From contig NZ_JBLLVA010000023.1 in assembly GCF_047739745.1 (NCBI RefSeq), forward strand, positions 1 through 64,000: 64,000 nt of DNA, read 5' to 3'. Of this stretch, positions 1 through 9,203 are shown piece after piece (the stretch's first letter is position 1; each line of letters begins with the position of its first letter). Position numbers and translations under genes: made by a program. The notes under the pieces are model-generated. The model had not been told where the DNA came from and did not search any database. It worked only from the letters and a program-made list of their open reading frames with translations. The DNA is from Pseudaminobacter sp047739745 (GTDB lineage: Bacteria > Pseudomonadota > Alphaproteobacteria > Rhizobiales > Rhizobiaceae).

Positions 1-2
1 AA

Positions 3-197
3 GGGTTGAATGTCCGCATCAACCAGCTTCGCTCGATGACCATTGCTTCGGCAAATCGTCGAGGGCCGGCTATCGCCGAGATGATCGAAATCATGAGCGC
101 GATCCGCTCGCGCAACGCCGATGCGGCCGAACGGGCGGCTCGACACCATGTCGAGCAGGCATGGCATATCGCGCGGCAGTCGCTGCAGCCGAAATAG
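3..197 (+). CDS. GntR-family regulator, FCD-domain C-terminus (5' truncated by window edge)
   Basis: Only the last ~64 residues are present; the frame is open to the left edge, so this is the end of a longer gene. The helix-rich tail (Ala/Arg-rich, with RSRNADAAERAARHHVEQAW near the end) has the pattern of the last two helices of the FCD ligand-binding domain of FadR-type GntR repressors, where AI..RD...A...M..H is typical. Its position 165 nt upstream of a co-directional importer operon suggests it regulates that operon. Family assignment rests on a short tail, so confidence is moderate. Confidence 0.6.
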   Translation, partial: GLNVRINQLRSMTIASANRRGPAIAEMIEIMSAIRSRNADAAERAARHHVEQAWHIARQSLQPK

Positions 198-288
198 ACA
201 ATCGCTCTGCACCCTCGAAACGCAGTCCCGGCGCTGCCGGTGTGGTCGCGTTCGGCCAACCTTTCCGCGTTTGAAGCGGAGCTTTCAG

Positions 289-336
289 TTGACACCAGAA
301 TTGCCTTATGGAATGCATAGTAAGATGGAATACCAT
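289..336. promoter_or_regulatory. Candidate promoter and tandem operator half-palindromes upstream of the Pot-type operon
   Basis: A TTGACA hexamer lies at 289-294. Downstream are two imperfect palindromes, TATGGAATGCATA (307-319) and ATGGAATACCAT (325-336), sharing ATGGAAT. TGG-N4-CCA palindromes of this kind are typical of FadR-type GntR operators, and the preceding gene is such a regulator. They overlap where -10 and +1 would lie. No strong -10 box is seen. A good Shine-Dalgarno (GGGAGGAG, about 349-356) precedes the next start. Confidence 0.4.
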
Positions 337-362
337 AATACGGTAGTCGGGAGGAGACCGGA

Positions 363-1481
363 ATGACAAGCCGAAGCGATCGCGTTGTCGATCTCGTAAG
401 GAATGGCAAGCTGACGCGCCGACAGTTCGCCCAATTGCTGGCGGGCCTCGGCGTCGCCGCTACCTCAACGGTTTACGGCGGCCGGATGGCGCTGGCCGCA
501 GACGAACAGCCGACCTTTTTCACGTGGGCGACCATGGACGTTCCGGATTTCTTTCCGACCTACGTCGAAAAGCATGGTGAGCCACCGCAGTTCGCCGTTT
601 TTGGTGATCAGGACGAGGCAATTCTCAAGGTCCGGGGCGGCTACAAGCCCGATGTTGTCTATCCGCAGTCTTATACGATCCGTCGCTGGCACGAGGCCGA
701 GCTGGTTGAGCCAATCGACACGGCGAAGCTCAGCAACTGGAGCGACATCTTCGCCAGCCTGCGAGGTCTGGATGGCGTTCAGATCGATGGCGAGACCGTT
801 TGGGTGCCGACCGACTGGGGCCTGAGCTCGGTGCTGGTGCGCACCGACCTTGCTCCCGAATACGCTGAAGCTGAAACCTGGGACGTTTTATGGGACACCA
901 AGTATTCCGGCCGGCTGGCAGCGTTGGATAGCATGGCGGATGCGGTTGGTGCCGCCGCGCTTCACGTCGGCGTCAATGCTTACAACATGTCGGATGACGA
1001 CGTGGCAAAGGTGCGAGCCGCATTGGTGGAGCAGCGACCGCTGCTGCGCTTCTATTCCAACGATCCGACTACCATGCAGCAGGCCCTTACCTCTGGCGAG
1101 ATCGTCGCGGCCAATACCTGGAACGACTCCTATGTGACGATGAAAGCTCAGGGCCTGCCGGTGCGCTACATGCGACCCAAGCAGGGCATCATGGCTTGGG
1201 TCGGTGGCCTCTCCATCGTCAAAGGCACGCCGCACCGAGATCTCGCCCATGAAGTGATCGACGCATATCTCGATCGCAAGGCGAGGGCGTTCGGCATGTC
1301 GCAATATGGCTATGGCAGTGCCACGGCGGGCGGCTTCGCCGAAGTAGACGACGCGACACTGGAGCGGCTCGACCTGCCGCGCAATCCGGAAGAGCTCCTG
1401 GCCAACAGCGTCGTTCAGGTGCCAATGAAGAATCAAAACGCGATCCAGAAGATGTTCGAGGAAGTCAAGCAGGGCATGTGA
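363..1481 (+). CDS. ABC transporter substrate-binding protein, spermidine/putrescine (PotD) type, Tat-exported
   Basis: 372 residues, periplasmic solute-binding protein. The N-terminus carries a twin-arginine signal (TRRQF at 18-22, hydrophobic stretch to about 45, ALA cleavage site), consistent with family members exported by Tat. The mature part has the PotD-like pattern with WDVLWD and a late IMAWVGGLSIVKG segment. The start ATG has a strong Shine-Dalgarno. It heads an operon with a GMC oxidoreductase, two permeases and an ATPase, so the ligand is probably a cationic or amino-alcohol compound that the oxidoreductase then oxidises. The exact ligand cannot be read from sequence. Confidence 0.85.
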   Translation: MTSRSDRVVDLVRNGKLTRRQFAQLLAGLGVAATSTVYGGRMALAADEQPTFFTWATMDVPDFFPTYVEKHGEPPQFAVFGDQDEAILKVRGGYKPDVVYPQSYTIRRWHEAELVEPIDTAKLSNWSDIFASLRGLDGVQIDGETVWVPTDWGLSSVLVRTDLAPEYAEAETWDVLWDTKYSGRLAALDSMADAVGAAALHVGVNAYNMSDDDVAKVRAALVEQRPLLRFYSNDPTTMQQALTSGEIVAANTWNDSYVTMKAQGLPVRYMRPKQGIMAWVGGLSIVKGTPHRDLAHEVIDAYLDRKARAFGMSQYGYGSATAGGFAEVDDATLERLDLPRNPEELLANSVVQVPMKNQNAIQKMFEEVKQGM

Positions 1482-1509
1482 GGCCGGCGTCTCCCCGGCA
1501 TAGATTTCC

Positions 1510-3159
1510 ATGGATCATTACGACTACATAATCGTCGGGGCAGGGGCGGCCGGTTGTGTGCTGGCCAACCGCTTGTCCGACGATCCCTCAATCAGCGTAC
1601 TGCTTGTCGAGGCCGGCCCGGCCGATCGCGGCTGGCGCATTCATATGCCGGCCGCGCTTGCCTATCCCATGCAGAACCCGCGGCTGAACTGGGGCTATTG
1701 CACGCAGCCACAGCCGCATCTCGATAATCGCCGCATCAACTGGCCGCGTGGACGGGTGCTCGGTGGCTCCAGTTCCATCAACGGTATGGTCTATGTGCGC
1801 GGCCATCCACTCGACTTCGAACGTTGGGAGCAGGAAGGCGCGCACGGCTGGAACTGGGCGTCGGTCCTTCCATATTTCAAACGTTCCGAGAGCTTTGCCG
1901 CCGGCGCCGACCCCTATCGCGGCGCGGATGGACCCTTGCAGGTAAAGCGGGCGGACGTGGACAATCCGTTGCATCACGCCTGGATCGAGGCTGGCCGCCA
2001 GGCTGGCTATGCGGTCACCTCGGATATCAACGGCTACCGCCAGGAAGGCGTCGGCCGGCTTGACATGACAATCTATCGCGGCCGTCGCTGGAGCGCGGCG
2101 CGCGCCTATCTGCATCCGGCTTTGAAGCGACGCAACCTGACCGTCCTCACCGGTGCGCTTGCCTTGCGCATTCTCTTCGAGGGCAGGCGTGCCAGAGGTT
2201 TGCAAATCAGCCATCACGGCCAGTTGCGAGACGTTAGGGCAGACCGGGAAATCCTGCTTGCCGGCGGCGCAATCAACTCGCCCCAACTATTGCAATTGTC
2301 CGGCATAGGCGATCCCAAACGGCTCGAGACGATCGGCATCCAGACAGTCATAGATAACCGGCAAGTCGGCGAAAATCTGCAGGATCACCTTTGCATCTAC
2401 GTGCAACACGAATGCCTGACGAACGATTCGCTGGCGGCAGCATTGAAGCCACTCACCAAGCTTGGCATCGGTGCGCGCTGGCTTGCGACCCAAACCGGAC
2501 CCGGCGCTTCCAATCATTTCGAGACCGGCGGGTTCATCCGCACCGCCGCCGGCGTCAGCCATCCCGATCTCCAGTACCATTTCATGCCTTTGGCGATCGG
2601 CTACGAAGACAAGAAATCCCGCATCGAGCCGAGCTACCAAGTCGATGCGGATGCACTTCGTCCGGAAAGCCGCGGCAGCGTTCATATCCGCGACGCCGAC
2701 CCGCGCAGCGCGCCGATCATCGATGCAAACTATCTTTCGACGGAAGGCGACCGGCGCCTGCTGCGCGAGGCCGTGCGTCTGACGCGCGAGATATTCGGAC
2801 AGGCAGCTTTTGCGCGGTTTCGCGGCCGCGAGATTGCACCCGGGCCGAACGTTTCCAGTAGCGCCGAAATCGATGCTTACGTTCGTGCAACCGCCGAAAG
2901 CGCCTATCATCCTTCCTGCACCTGCCGAATGGGCAGCGACGACGAGTCTGTGGTAGATCCCGAGTGTCGCGTCAGAGGTGCCGAGGGTTTGCGCGTGGTC
3001 GATGCGTCGATCATGCCATCGATCCTCAGCGGCAATCTCAACGGGCCGACCATGATGATGGCCGAAAGGGCAGCCGACCTCATTCTGGGGCGCCCAACGC
3101 TTTCGGCTGAACCGATGCCTTATTTCGTGGCTCCGGACTGGCAGACGGTGCAGCGATGA
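1510..3159 (+). CDS. GMC-family FAD oxidoreductase (choline dehydrogenase-like)
   Basis: 549 residues, the usual length for the glucose-methanol-choline family. The FAD dinucleotide fold is at the N-terminus (GAGAAG, residues 10-15, then a VEAG strand end). The GMC signature region GGSSSINGMVYVRGH is near residue 80. The conserved C-terminal active site is present: His467 in YHPSCTCRMG and Asn511 in GNLNGPT. It oxidises a primary alcohol or amino alcohol. It lies inside the Pot-type importer operon, 28 nt after the binding protein and 16 nt before the first permease, so it probably acts on the imported compound. Choline itself is uncertain because many paralogues have other substrates. Confidence 0.88.
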   Translation: MDHYDYIIVGAGAAGCVLANRLSDDPSISVLLVEAGPADRGWRIHMPAALAYPMQNPRLNWGYCTQPQPHLDNRRINWPRGRVLGGSSSINGMVYVRGHPLDFERWEQEGAHGWNWASVLPYFKRSESFAAGADPYRGADGPLQVKRADVDNPLHHAWIEAGRQAGYAVTSDINGYRQEGVGRLDMTIYRGRRWSAARAYLHPALKRRNLTVLTGALALRILFEGRRARGLQISHHGQLRDVRADREILLAGGAINSPQLLQLSGIGDPKRLETIGIQTVIDNRQVGENLQDHLCIYVQHECLTNDSLAAALKPLTKLGIGARWLATQTGPGASNHFETGGFIRTAAGVSHPDLQYHFMPLAIGYEDKKSRIEPSYQVDADALRPESRGSVHIRDADPRSAPIIDANYLSTEGDRRLLREAVRLTREIFGQAAFARFRGREIAPGPNVSSSAEIDAYVRATAESAYHPSCTCRMGSDDESVVDPECRVRGAEGLRVVDASIMPSILSGNLNGPTMMMAERAADLILGRPTLSAEPMPYFVAPDWQTVQR

Positions 3160-3175
3160 GCGCAGGGATTCTGAA

Positions 3176-4069
3176 ATGAGCCACGAAACCGGTTTCTCCT
3201 TTTCGTTGCTTCAACGAAGCGACGCCGCCCGGGGCTACGCGCTGGTGAGTCCGGCGCTGCTGGTTGCAGCCGGCACCTTGCTGCTGCCGCTTTGCATTCT
3301 GCTCATCTACAGCTTCTGGACGCAGAACGATCTTACCGTCGAGCACACTTGGGTCCTCGACAACTATCGTAGTTTCCTAGCCAACACGACCTATCTGGCT
3401 ATCCTCGGCAAGTCGGTTCTGGTGTCGTTGGCAGCGACGTTGCTGGTGTTGATCTTTTCCTATCCGGTGGCTGCTTTCATCGCCTTGCGCGTAAAGAAGC
3501 ACAAGGCGCTGCTCCTGCTTATCATCACCATTCCGTTCTGGACGAGCTATCTGTTGCGCGTTTTCGCCTGGAAGATCATTCTCGGCTACAACGGTGTCAT
3601 CAACTCAGGCTTGATCTGGCTAGGCATCATCGACCAGCCGTTGGAAATTCTGCTCTACAATCCGTATGCGGTGGTCATCACCCTTGCCCATGCCTGGGCA
3701 CCGTTTGCATTGCTCCCGATCTTTATCAGTCTCGAGAAAATCGATCGCTCGCTGCTGGAAGCGGCGCGCGACCTCGGCGATGGTGCCTGGCATAGTTTCT
3801 GGCGTGTATTGCTGCCGCTCTCGCGGCCCGGGCTGATCGCCGCCGGCATGCTGGTGTTCATTCCCACTGTCGGTGACTATGTCACGCCGCAGCTCGTCGG
3901 CGGCACTTCCGGCATGATGATCGGCAATGTCGTCCAGTCGATGTTCGGCAGGACCAACAACTGGCCGATGGGTGCGGCGATCTCGATCGTCACCATGGTC
4001 GTGGTCACATTGATTGCCTGTTTGGTTCTCTGGCGAGCCGCCGGCAAGTCCCGGGAAACACGTAAATGA
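3176..4069 (+). CDS. ABC transporter permease, PotB type
   Basis: 297 residues with about six transmembrane segments. A typical binding-protein-dependent permease loop (LLEAARDLGDGAWHSFWRV, near residue 195) contacts the ATPase. It forms the first inner-membrane half of the importer with the following permease. Its end overlaps the next start by four bases (ATGA), indicating translational coupling. Confidence 0.88.
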   Translation: MSHETGFSFSLLQRSDAARGYALVSPALLVAAGTLLLPLCILLIYSFWTQNDLTVEHTWVLDNYRSFLANTTYLAILGKSVLVSLAATLLVLIFSYPVAAFIALRVKKHKALLLLIITIPFWTSYLLRVFAWKIILGYNGVINSGLIWLGIIDQPLEILLYNPYAVVITLAHAWAPFALLPIFISLEKIDRSLLEAARDLGDGAWHSFWRVLLPLSRPGLIAAGMLVFIPTVGDYVTPQLVGGTSGMMIGNVVQSMFGRTNNWPMGAAISIVTMVVVTLIACLVLWRAAGKSRETRK

Positions 4070-4872
4070 GTTTTGCAACACGTCTGTGGGCCGGCTATGC
4101 GGTGCTTTACATTGCGGTGCTTTATGCTCCGGTGTTGTTCCTGATCCTGTTCGCCTTCAACGACAGCACCGCCATCGCCTTTCCGCTAAGCGGCTTCACC
4201 ACGGGTTGGTTTTCGACCATGGCCAACTCGCCTGGCTTGGTGGACGCGCTCCTCAACAGCCTCAAGGTGTCGAGTTCGGTGGCGGTGATTAGCACCGCGC
4301 TTGGAACTATGGCTGCCAAGGCGATAAGCCGCGTCGTGCTGCCCGGCCGCCCGGCATTGTTGGGCATACTAACCCTGCCATTGCTTGTTCCTGGGATCGT
4401 GATGGGCATTGCGCTCCTGATCGTTATAGGCGCGATAGGAATGGAGCTTTCTCTGACCACGATCGCGATCGCGCATATCGTCTACTGCACGCCCTTTGCC
4501 GTTCTCATCATGTTGCCGCGTTTTGAGGGATTTGACCGCAATCTTGAGGATGCCTCGCGCGATCTCGGCGAAGGGCTGTTCTTTACCTTCCTTCGTGTCG
4601 TGCTGCCCTTGGCGGCACCCGGCATAGTGTCCAGTCTGCTTCTCACTTTCACGGTATCGCTTGACGAATTCGTCCTGACATTTTTTCTCGCCGGAAACGA
4701 CACGACGCTGCCGCTCTACATCTGGTCGCAGCTACGCTTTCCCAACAAGCTGCCAGGCGTGCTGGCGCTGAGTACCTGCATCCTTGCGTTCTCCTTCCTT
4801 CTCGTGAATCTCGCTGAGTGGGCCCGCCGCCGCGGAACGCCCACGAAAGCCTCAATAGGGATGGCCTCATGA
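4066..4872 (+). CDS. ABC transporter permease, PotC type
   Basis: 268 residues with six predicted membrane segments and the EAA-like loop LEDASRDLGEGLFFTFLRV near residue 160, followed by the family-typical SLDEFVLTFF. It pairs with the preceding PotB-type permease. The start overlaps the upstream stop (ATGA) and its own stop overlaps the ATPase start at 4869, so all three subunits are translationally coupled. Confidence 0.88.
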   Translation: MSFATRLWAGYAVLYIAVLYAPVLFLILFAFNDSTAIAFPLSGFTTGWFSTMANSPGLVDALLNSLKVSSSVAVISTALGTMAAKAISRVVLPGRPALLGILTLPLLVPGIVMGIALLIVIGAIGMELSLTTIAIAHIVYCTPFAVLIMLPRFEGFDRNLEDASRDLGEGLFFTFLRVVLPLAAPGIVSSLLLTFTVSLDEFVLTFFLAGNDTTLPLYIWSQLRFPNKLPGVLALSTCILAFSFLLVNLAEWARRRGTPTKASIGMAS

Positions 4873-5966
4873 CCACGCCTCTCGTTTCGATCCGCAATGT
4901 TTCAAAGTCATTTGGCACCTTCCAGGCACTCCGAGATATCAGCTTCGACATCCAGGCTGGAGAATTCTTCTCGATGCTCGGCCCTTCTGGATGTGGCAAA
5001 ACGACTTTGTTGCGTATGCTCGGCGGTTTCGACATGCCGACATCCGGCGAGATATTCATTGACGGCAAAGCGTGTGCACAGCTGCCGCCAAACCGTCGCC
5101 CAACCAATATGGTTTTCCAGAACTACGCCATTTTTCCGCATCTGACCGTGGCCGAAAACATAGCTTACGGACTGCGAACTATGAACTTGTCGCGCGACGA
5201 AAAAGCGCAGATCGTCAAGGATCAGTTGGCGATGATCCAACTGAGCGCGCTCGGACATCGCAAGCCGCACGAATTGTCGGGCGGCCAGCGGCAACGTGTG
5301 GCCTTGGCGCGGGCGCTTGCCCGTAGACCGAAGTTGCTTTTGCTGGACGAGCCGCTGTCAGCGCTCGACAAGCAATTGCGTGAGGACATGCAGCTCGAAC
5401 TGCGGGAATTGCAACGCAATGTCGGCATCAGCTTCGTCTTCGTCACCCACGACCAGGAGGAGGCGCTGGCGCTATCGGATCGGATCGCCATTCTGTCAGA
5501 AGGTGAAGTGATGCAGATCGATACGCCGTCGCGGATCTACGAGCGGCCGGTTAGCCGCGAGGTTGCGGCCTTCATCGGTTCGATCAACTTCTTTCCGGGA
5601 AAACTGATGTCGTTCGATCGTGAAAATGCAGTTGTCGATGCCGGCCGCGCAGGCCGCATCCTTGTGCGCTACGATCCAAAGGAGGGCGCGCGATCCGCAG
5701 GCGATCCCGTGGTGGTCGCCGTCAGGCCGGAAAAGATTGGGTTTGCCGATTGCTCTACCGCGGTGGCCAATCGCCTTTCGGGCGCATTGATTGCCCGATC
5801 CTACCTCGGCGACCGCAACCATGTGTTCGTGCGTGTCGACGGCATTGACAAGCCTGTCGCCCTTGTCATGCAGAACGCACATCGAAACCAAGCCGAGACA
5901 GTATTCGGATCAGCATCGGTTTCCATCTGCTGGCCTCCGGAGAACGGCATTTTGTTATCGGCTTGA
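4869..5966 (+). CDS. ABC transporter ATP-binding protein, PotA type
   Basis: 365 residues. Walker A GPSGCGKTT, signature LSGGQRQRVALARAL, Walker B LLLLDEPLSALD and the switch His (VTHDQEEA) are all present. A TOBE-like C-terminal domain of about 120 residues follows, as in PotA/MalK-type ATPases. The ATG at 4869 is preferred over an in-frame upstream codon because it makes the usual ATGA overlap with the permease and begins directly at the conserved MTTPLVSIRNVSKSFG region. It powers import of the PotD-type ligand and is the last gene of the operon. Confidence 0.9.
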   Translation: MTTPLVSIRNVSKSFGTFQALRDISFDIQAGEFFSMLGPSGCGKTTLLRMLGGFDMPTSGEIFIDGKACAQLPPNRRPTNMVFQNYAIFPHLTVAENIAYGLRTMNLSRDEKAQIVKDQLAMIQLSALGHRKPHELSGGQRQRVALARALARRPKLLLLDEPLSALDKQLREDMQLELRELQRNVGISFVFVTHDQEEALALSDRIAILSEGEVMQIDTPSRIYERPVSREVAAFIGSINFFPGKLMSFDRENAVVDAGRAGRILVRYDPKEGARSAGDPVVVAVRPEKIGFADCSTAVANRLSGALIARSYLGDRNHVFVRVDGIDKPVALVMQNAHRNQAETVFGSASVSICWPPENGILLSA

Positions 5967-6591
5967 GCGCTGATCGCGCCCTCGTAAAATGCGAGTTCGC
6001 GCCGAAGTGCGACTGGAGATCGGTAACTGCTCTGCTGTTGGGCCGGCCAACGCATAGAAGTGGGTTTGGGCCTGAATAGCGGTGGCAAGTTCGGTTCGAG
6101 CTCTCACAGCGACGCCCGCAGCTGGTGCGAAGTCCTCCGTTTATCGCCGATGCTCAGACGGCCTAAGCACATGCGTCGCATATGCAGCACCGCCTTTCGA
6201 CATCCGCCTCGGCCCCTCCGACCTTAGCTGAACGCGCTGTTCGACGACGCCTTCGAAGACCCAGACACATATGATGCCGCATCGCCCAAAAAGCCTGGAC
6301 GCTTCTCTCGGTTGCCGCGATGCTGATGGACGGTACGGCAGTGCTTGCCATCTGATTGGCCAAGGTGCAGGGGCATTTCCGTCGTTTCCTTGGCCTCTAT
6401 CCTCTTCAGCTGGTCCTTCGTTCACGGAACACAGAAGCGCGGTAGGACAATCTATCCGGCTTATGTCAGGTGAATCCTTCTTGACGTGGCCAGCGCCATC
6501 GGCGTTATCGTGTACAGATGAGTATCTCTGCGGCAGAGACTCACATCAAACTGGCCCGGCTGGCACATGCATATCTCAAGCTGAAGAGCCC
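5967..6591. other. Intergenic region without a recognisable gene
   Basis: 625 nt between the Pot-type operon and the sigma-factor gene. An open frame runs from 6271 into the sigma gene, but its first ~107 residues have no family resemblance and biased composition, so it is not treated as coding. A segment around 6300-6400 reads weakly like a decayed membrane-protein frame, but nothing can be named. No tRNA or strong terminator was found. Confidence 0.5.
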
Positions 6592-7282
6592 ATGATGACG
6601 CCGGTCAAACCAACCGAGTCGGTGAGAATCGAGGATCTCGACGACGCGGCCCTGCTTGAACAGGCGCGGCAGCACAAAGGAGCTGCCTTCTGGCTCATCA
6701 TCAAGCGACACAATCAGCGGCTCTACCGAGTCGCTCGCGCCGTGCTGAATGACGATACCGAAGCCGAAGACGTAGTTCAGGAGACGTATGTCCATGCGCT
6801 TACGCATCTGGCTGAATTTCGCGCTGAGGCGCGGCTTTCAACTTGGCTCACGCGCATCGCGCTGAATGAGGCGCTGGGCCGCCGGCGGCAAAGACGGCAT
6901 ATGGTCGATGTAAACGACATAGAGGAGATGGCCCCTCCTTTCAGCGCCCATCAGCTCGATCCTGAACACGGCGCCGCGCTCGAGGAAATCCGCCGCCTCC
7001 TGGAAGGGGCGATCAGCCGCCTACCGGAGCGCTACCGCATCGTGTTCCTCATGCGCGATGTCGAAGAGATGAGCATCGAGGAAACCGCTCTCCTTTTTGC
7101 GGCATCAGACCGTGAGCACACGATTGCATCGCGCACGCAAACTGCTGAAGCAGGCGCTTGGAGAGAGGCTTGCTACCGTATTTACCGACACCTTCCCCTT
7201 CGCCGGAGCGCCTTGCGACCGCCTTACGCAAACAATCCTCGACCGGTTCGCAGTTCGCCTTCTAGAGGTAACGTCTCACTAG
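6592..7282 (+). pseudogene. ECF-type RNA polymerase sigma factor, frameshifted in region 4
   Basis: Starts at ATG 6592 (or 6595). Region 2 is clear (FWLIIKRHNQRLYRVAR, then DTEAEDVVQETYVHALTHL), and region 4 begins with ISRLPERYRIVFLMRDVEEM. After ETALLF (about 7098) the frame loses homology, but the next frame continues the region-4 helix-turn-helix as RHQTVSTRLHRARKLLKQAL and ends at 7282. The break is at a TTTTTG run (7094-7099). It fits either one extra T or a small deletion that also removed the usual Gly-Ile/Leu. As read, the product would lack the -35-recognition helix. It probably once controlled the cytochrome and HiPIP genes downstream. A sequencing error is possible. Confidence 0.75.
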
Positions 7283-7447
7283 TCGGAATGGCCGGACGCC
7301 CAAACGCGCCATGCGTCGGAGCACCTCCATTCCAGCACACATCGAAAATTCCGAGAGAGGTGGGAATATCTCCGCGGCCTGGAGCATCCAATGGCTGGGC
7401 CGGGTACACAGGTCGGAATCTGGCGAACCGCAAAGGAGGACGTGCCA

Positions 7448-8781
7448 ATGCTTACGCGCACCAGGTCAATTGCGTGTTTTTCCGTCCTTCTGCTCTCGTC
7501 AACTCTGATACCGGCCACCGCTCAAATGGGCGGCAAAGAGTTCGACACCGCCGCCGCCGAACTGGCCAAGCGGTATCTGGAAGAAGGCCGCGAAACATTC
7601 CGGTTCGATACGTTCGGCAGCGAAGATTTCTGGGGGGGCAAGCTAAGGCTCCATGAGGCTATCGCCGGTGAGAAATTGGGCGGCCTGGGACCCGGGCTCA
7701 GCCCCAAGAAAGCTCTGAAACTCGGACTGAAGGTCGACGTGAACGCCATTCCCGAGGATGTCGCCAACGCGCTCAGCAAAGGCGAGGTCGACCTGACCGA
7801 TCCGGCTAGCACACTTCTCTTGCTGAAAGCCAATGCCGTTGTAGGCGTGACCGGATTCTTCGCCGAGGATGCAAAACGCTGACCTCGGTCGGTATTCAAT
7901 GCGCGATATGCCATTCAACCGTTGATGACACCTACGCGCCGGGCATAGGGCAAAGGCTCGACGGCTGGCCAAACCGTGACCTCAATATCGGCGCGATCGT
8001 TGTCCTGGCGCCTGACCTGACCGCCTTCACCGAGATGCTGCAGATTTCCGAAGATGAGGTGAAGAGGGCAGTGGAGGCATGGGGACCTGGGAAATTTGAC
8101 GCCGAACTGAACCTCGACGGGAAGGCATTTCGGCCGGACGGCAAGACGTCCGCCACGCTCAATCCGCCTGCGTTCGGCCTGGCCGGCGTGAACAACCATA
8201 CCTGGACCGGAGCCTGGGGCACGGTGAGCTACTGGAACGCCTATGTCGGCAATCTCGAAATGCACGGGAAAGGCGTGTTTTACGATCCGCGGCTTGACGA
8301 CGCCGAGAAATACCCGGTCGCCGCCAGGACGAAACAGGGCCAGAAGAAGGACGAAGAAGATAGGATTACCGCCAAGCTTCCGGCTCTTCATTTCTATCAG
8401 CTTTCGCTGCCCACTCCCAAACCACCGCAGGGCACTTTTGAAAGCGCGGCCGCCGAAAACGGAGAGGCACTCTTCAATGGCAAGGCTAAATGCGCGACTT
8501 GCCACGTGCCGCCGATCTTTACGGAGCCGGGCTGGAACCTGCACACAGCCGAGGAGATCGGCATCGACGATTTCCAGGCGATGCGATCGCCGGACGAGCG
8601 TTACCGGACAGCGCCGTTGCGGGCCTTGTGGGACACGAGGAAGATACACAAAGGCGGCTTTTACCATGATGGTCGGTTCGCCATGCTGGAGGACGTTGTC
8701 GAGCATTACAACGCCCATCTCAGCCTTGATCTGACCGATAAGGAAAAGCGCGATTTGATTGAGTACCTCAAGTCAATTTGA
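7448..8781 (+). pseudogene. Di-haem cytochrome c-like protein, single frameshift
   Basis: Starts at ATG 7448, behind a strong Shine-Dalgarno (AAAGGAGGA) and with a Sec signal peptide ending near PATAQ. The first frame ends at TGA 7880-7882. The reading continues without gap in the +2 frame (KTLTSVGIQCAICHSTVDD) to the stop at 8779-8781. Adding one G in GATGCAAAACG (7868-7878), giving GAT-GGC-AAA-ACG, restores a single ~444-residue protein. Two haem c motifs are visible: CAICH just after the break and CATCH near 8500. This is probably a periplasmic electron carrier or peroxidase-like protein. A recent mutation or an assembly error could explain the break. Confidence 0.75.
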
Positions 8782-8830
8782 CTGCAGCAAACGCCTGTCA
8801 TTCGGCTCATTGGCGCATAGGAGCAAGCTC

Positions 8831-9157
8831 ATGAAACATGATCGTGGTGATGTGAGTAGACGTCGGGCAAAAGATAGTTTAACCCGAGCGCTATCTCGTC
8901 GAAACTTTCTCAAGGTTTCGATGGCCGGCGCGGCGATTGCCGGCACAGCAGGGCTCGCCTCCTGTATGACCAGCCCATACGGGAAACGTGCCGCCGGAAC
9001 GACGCCGAAGACCGTGGCGCTTTATCAGGACTTCCCAAATCAGGGTCGCCGCTGCGCCGGATGCACCCATTTCCGGGAGCCGAACGCCTGCAAGATCGTC
9101 GCGGGTGAAATCAATCCGGATGGTTGGTGCCGATTCCACGAGCCGCAGCCGACCTGA
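8831..9157 (+). CDS. High-potential iron-sulfur protein (HiPIP)-like, Tat-exported
   Basis: 108 residues. A twin-arginine signal (SRRNFLKVSMAGAAIAG) occupies about residues 23-40. The mature part has four cysteines in HiPIP-like order: CAGC in the RRCAGCTHF segment, then Cys in NACKI and in DGWCRF, which would bind a [4Fe-4S] cluster. HiPIPs are periplasmic one-electron carriers. It follows the di-haem cytochrome by 49 nt and could be its redox partner. This is the only intact gene of the three-gene redox locus. Confidence 0.8.
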   Translation: MKHDRGDVSRRRAKDSLTRALSRRNFLKVSMAGAAIAGTAGLASCMTSPYGKRAAGTTPKTVALYQDFPNQGRRCAGCTHFREPNACKIVAGEINPDGWCRFHEPQPT

Positions 9158-9203
9158 TCGGCTTGCGGGACATACTGCCTGAATCGGCTAACTGTCCCGG
9201 CAG

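Noticed and set aside
6060..6120. GGTTCGAGCTC resembling a tRNA T-loop
   Set aside because: No acceptor, D-arm or anticodon stem could be paired around it.
6271..6591. N-terminal extension of the sigma factor
   Set aside because: No family resemblance, atypical composition, and region 2 begins at the usual distance after ATG 6592.
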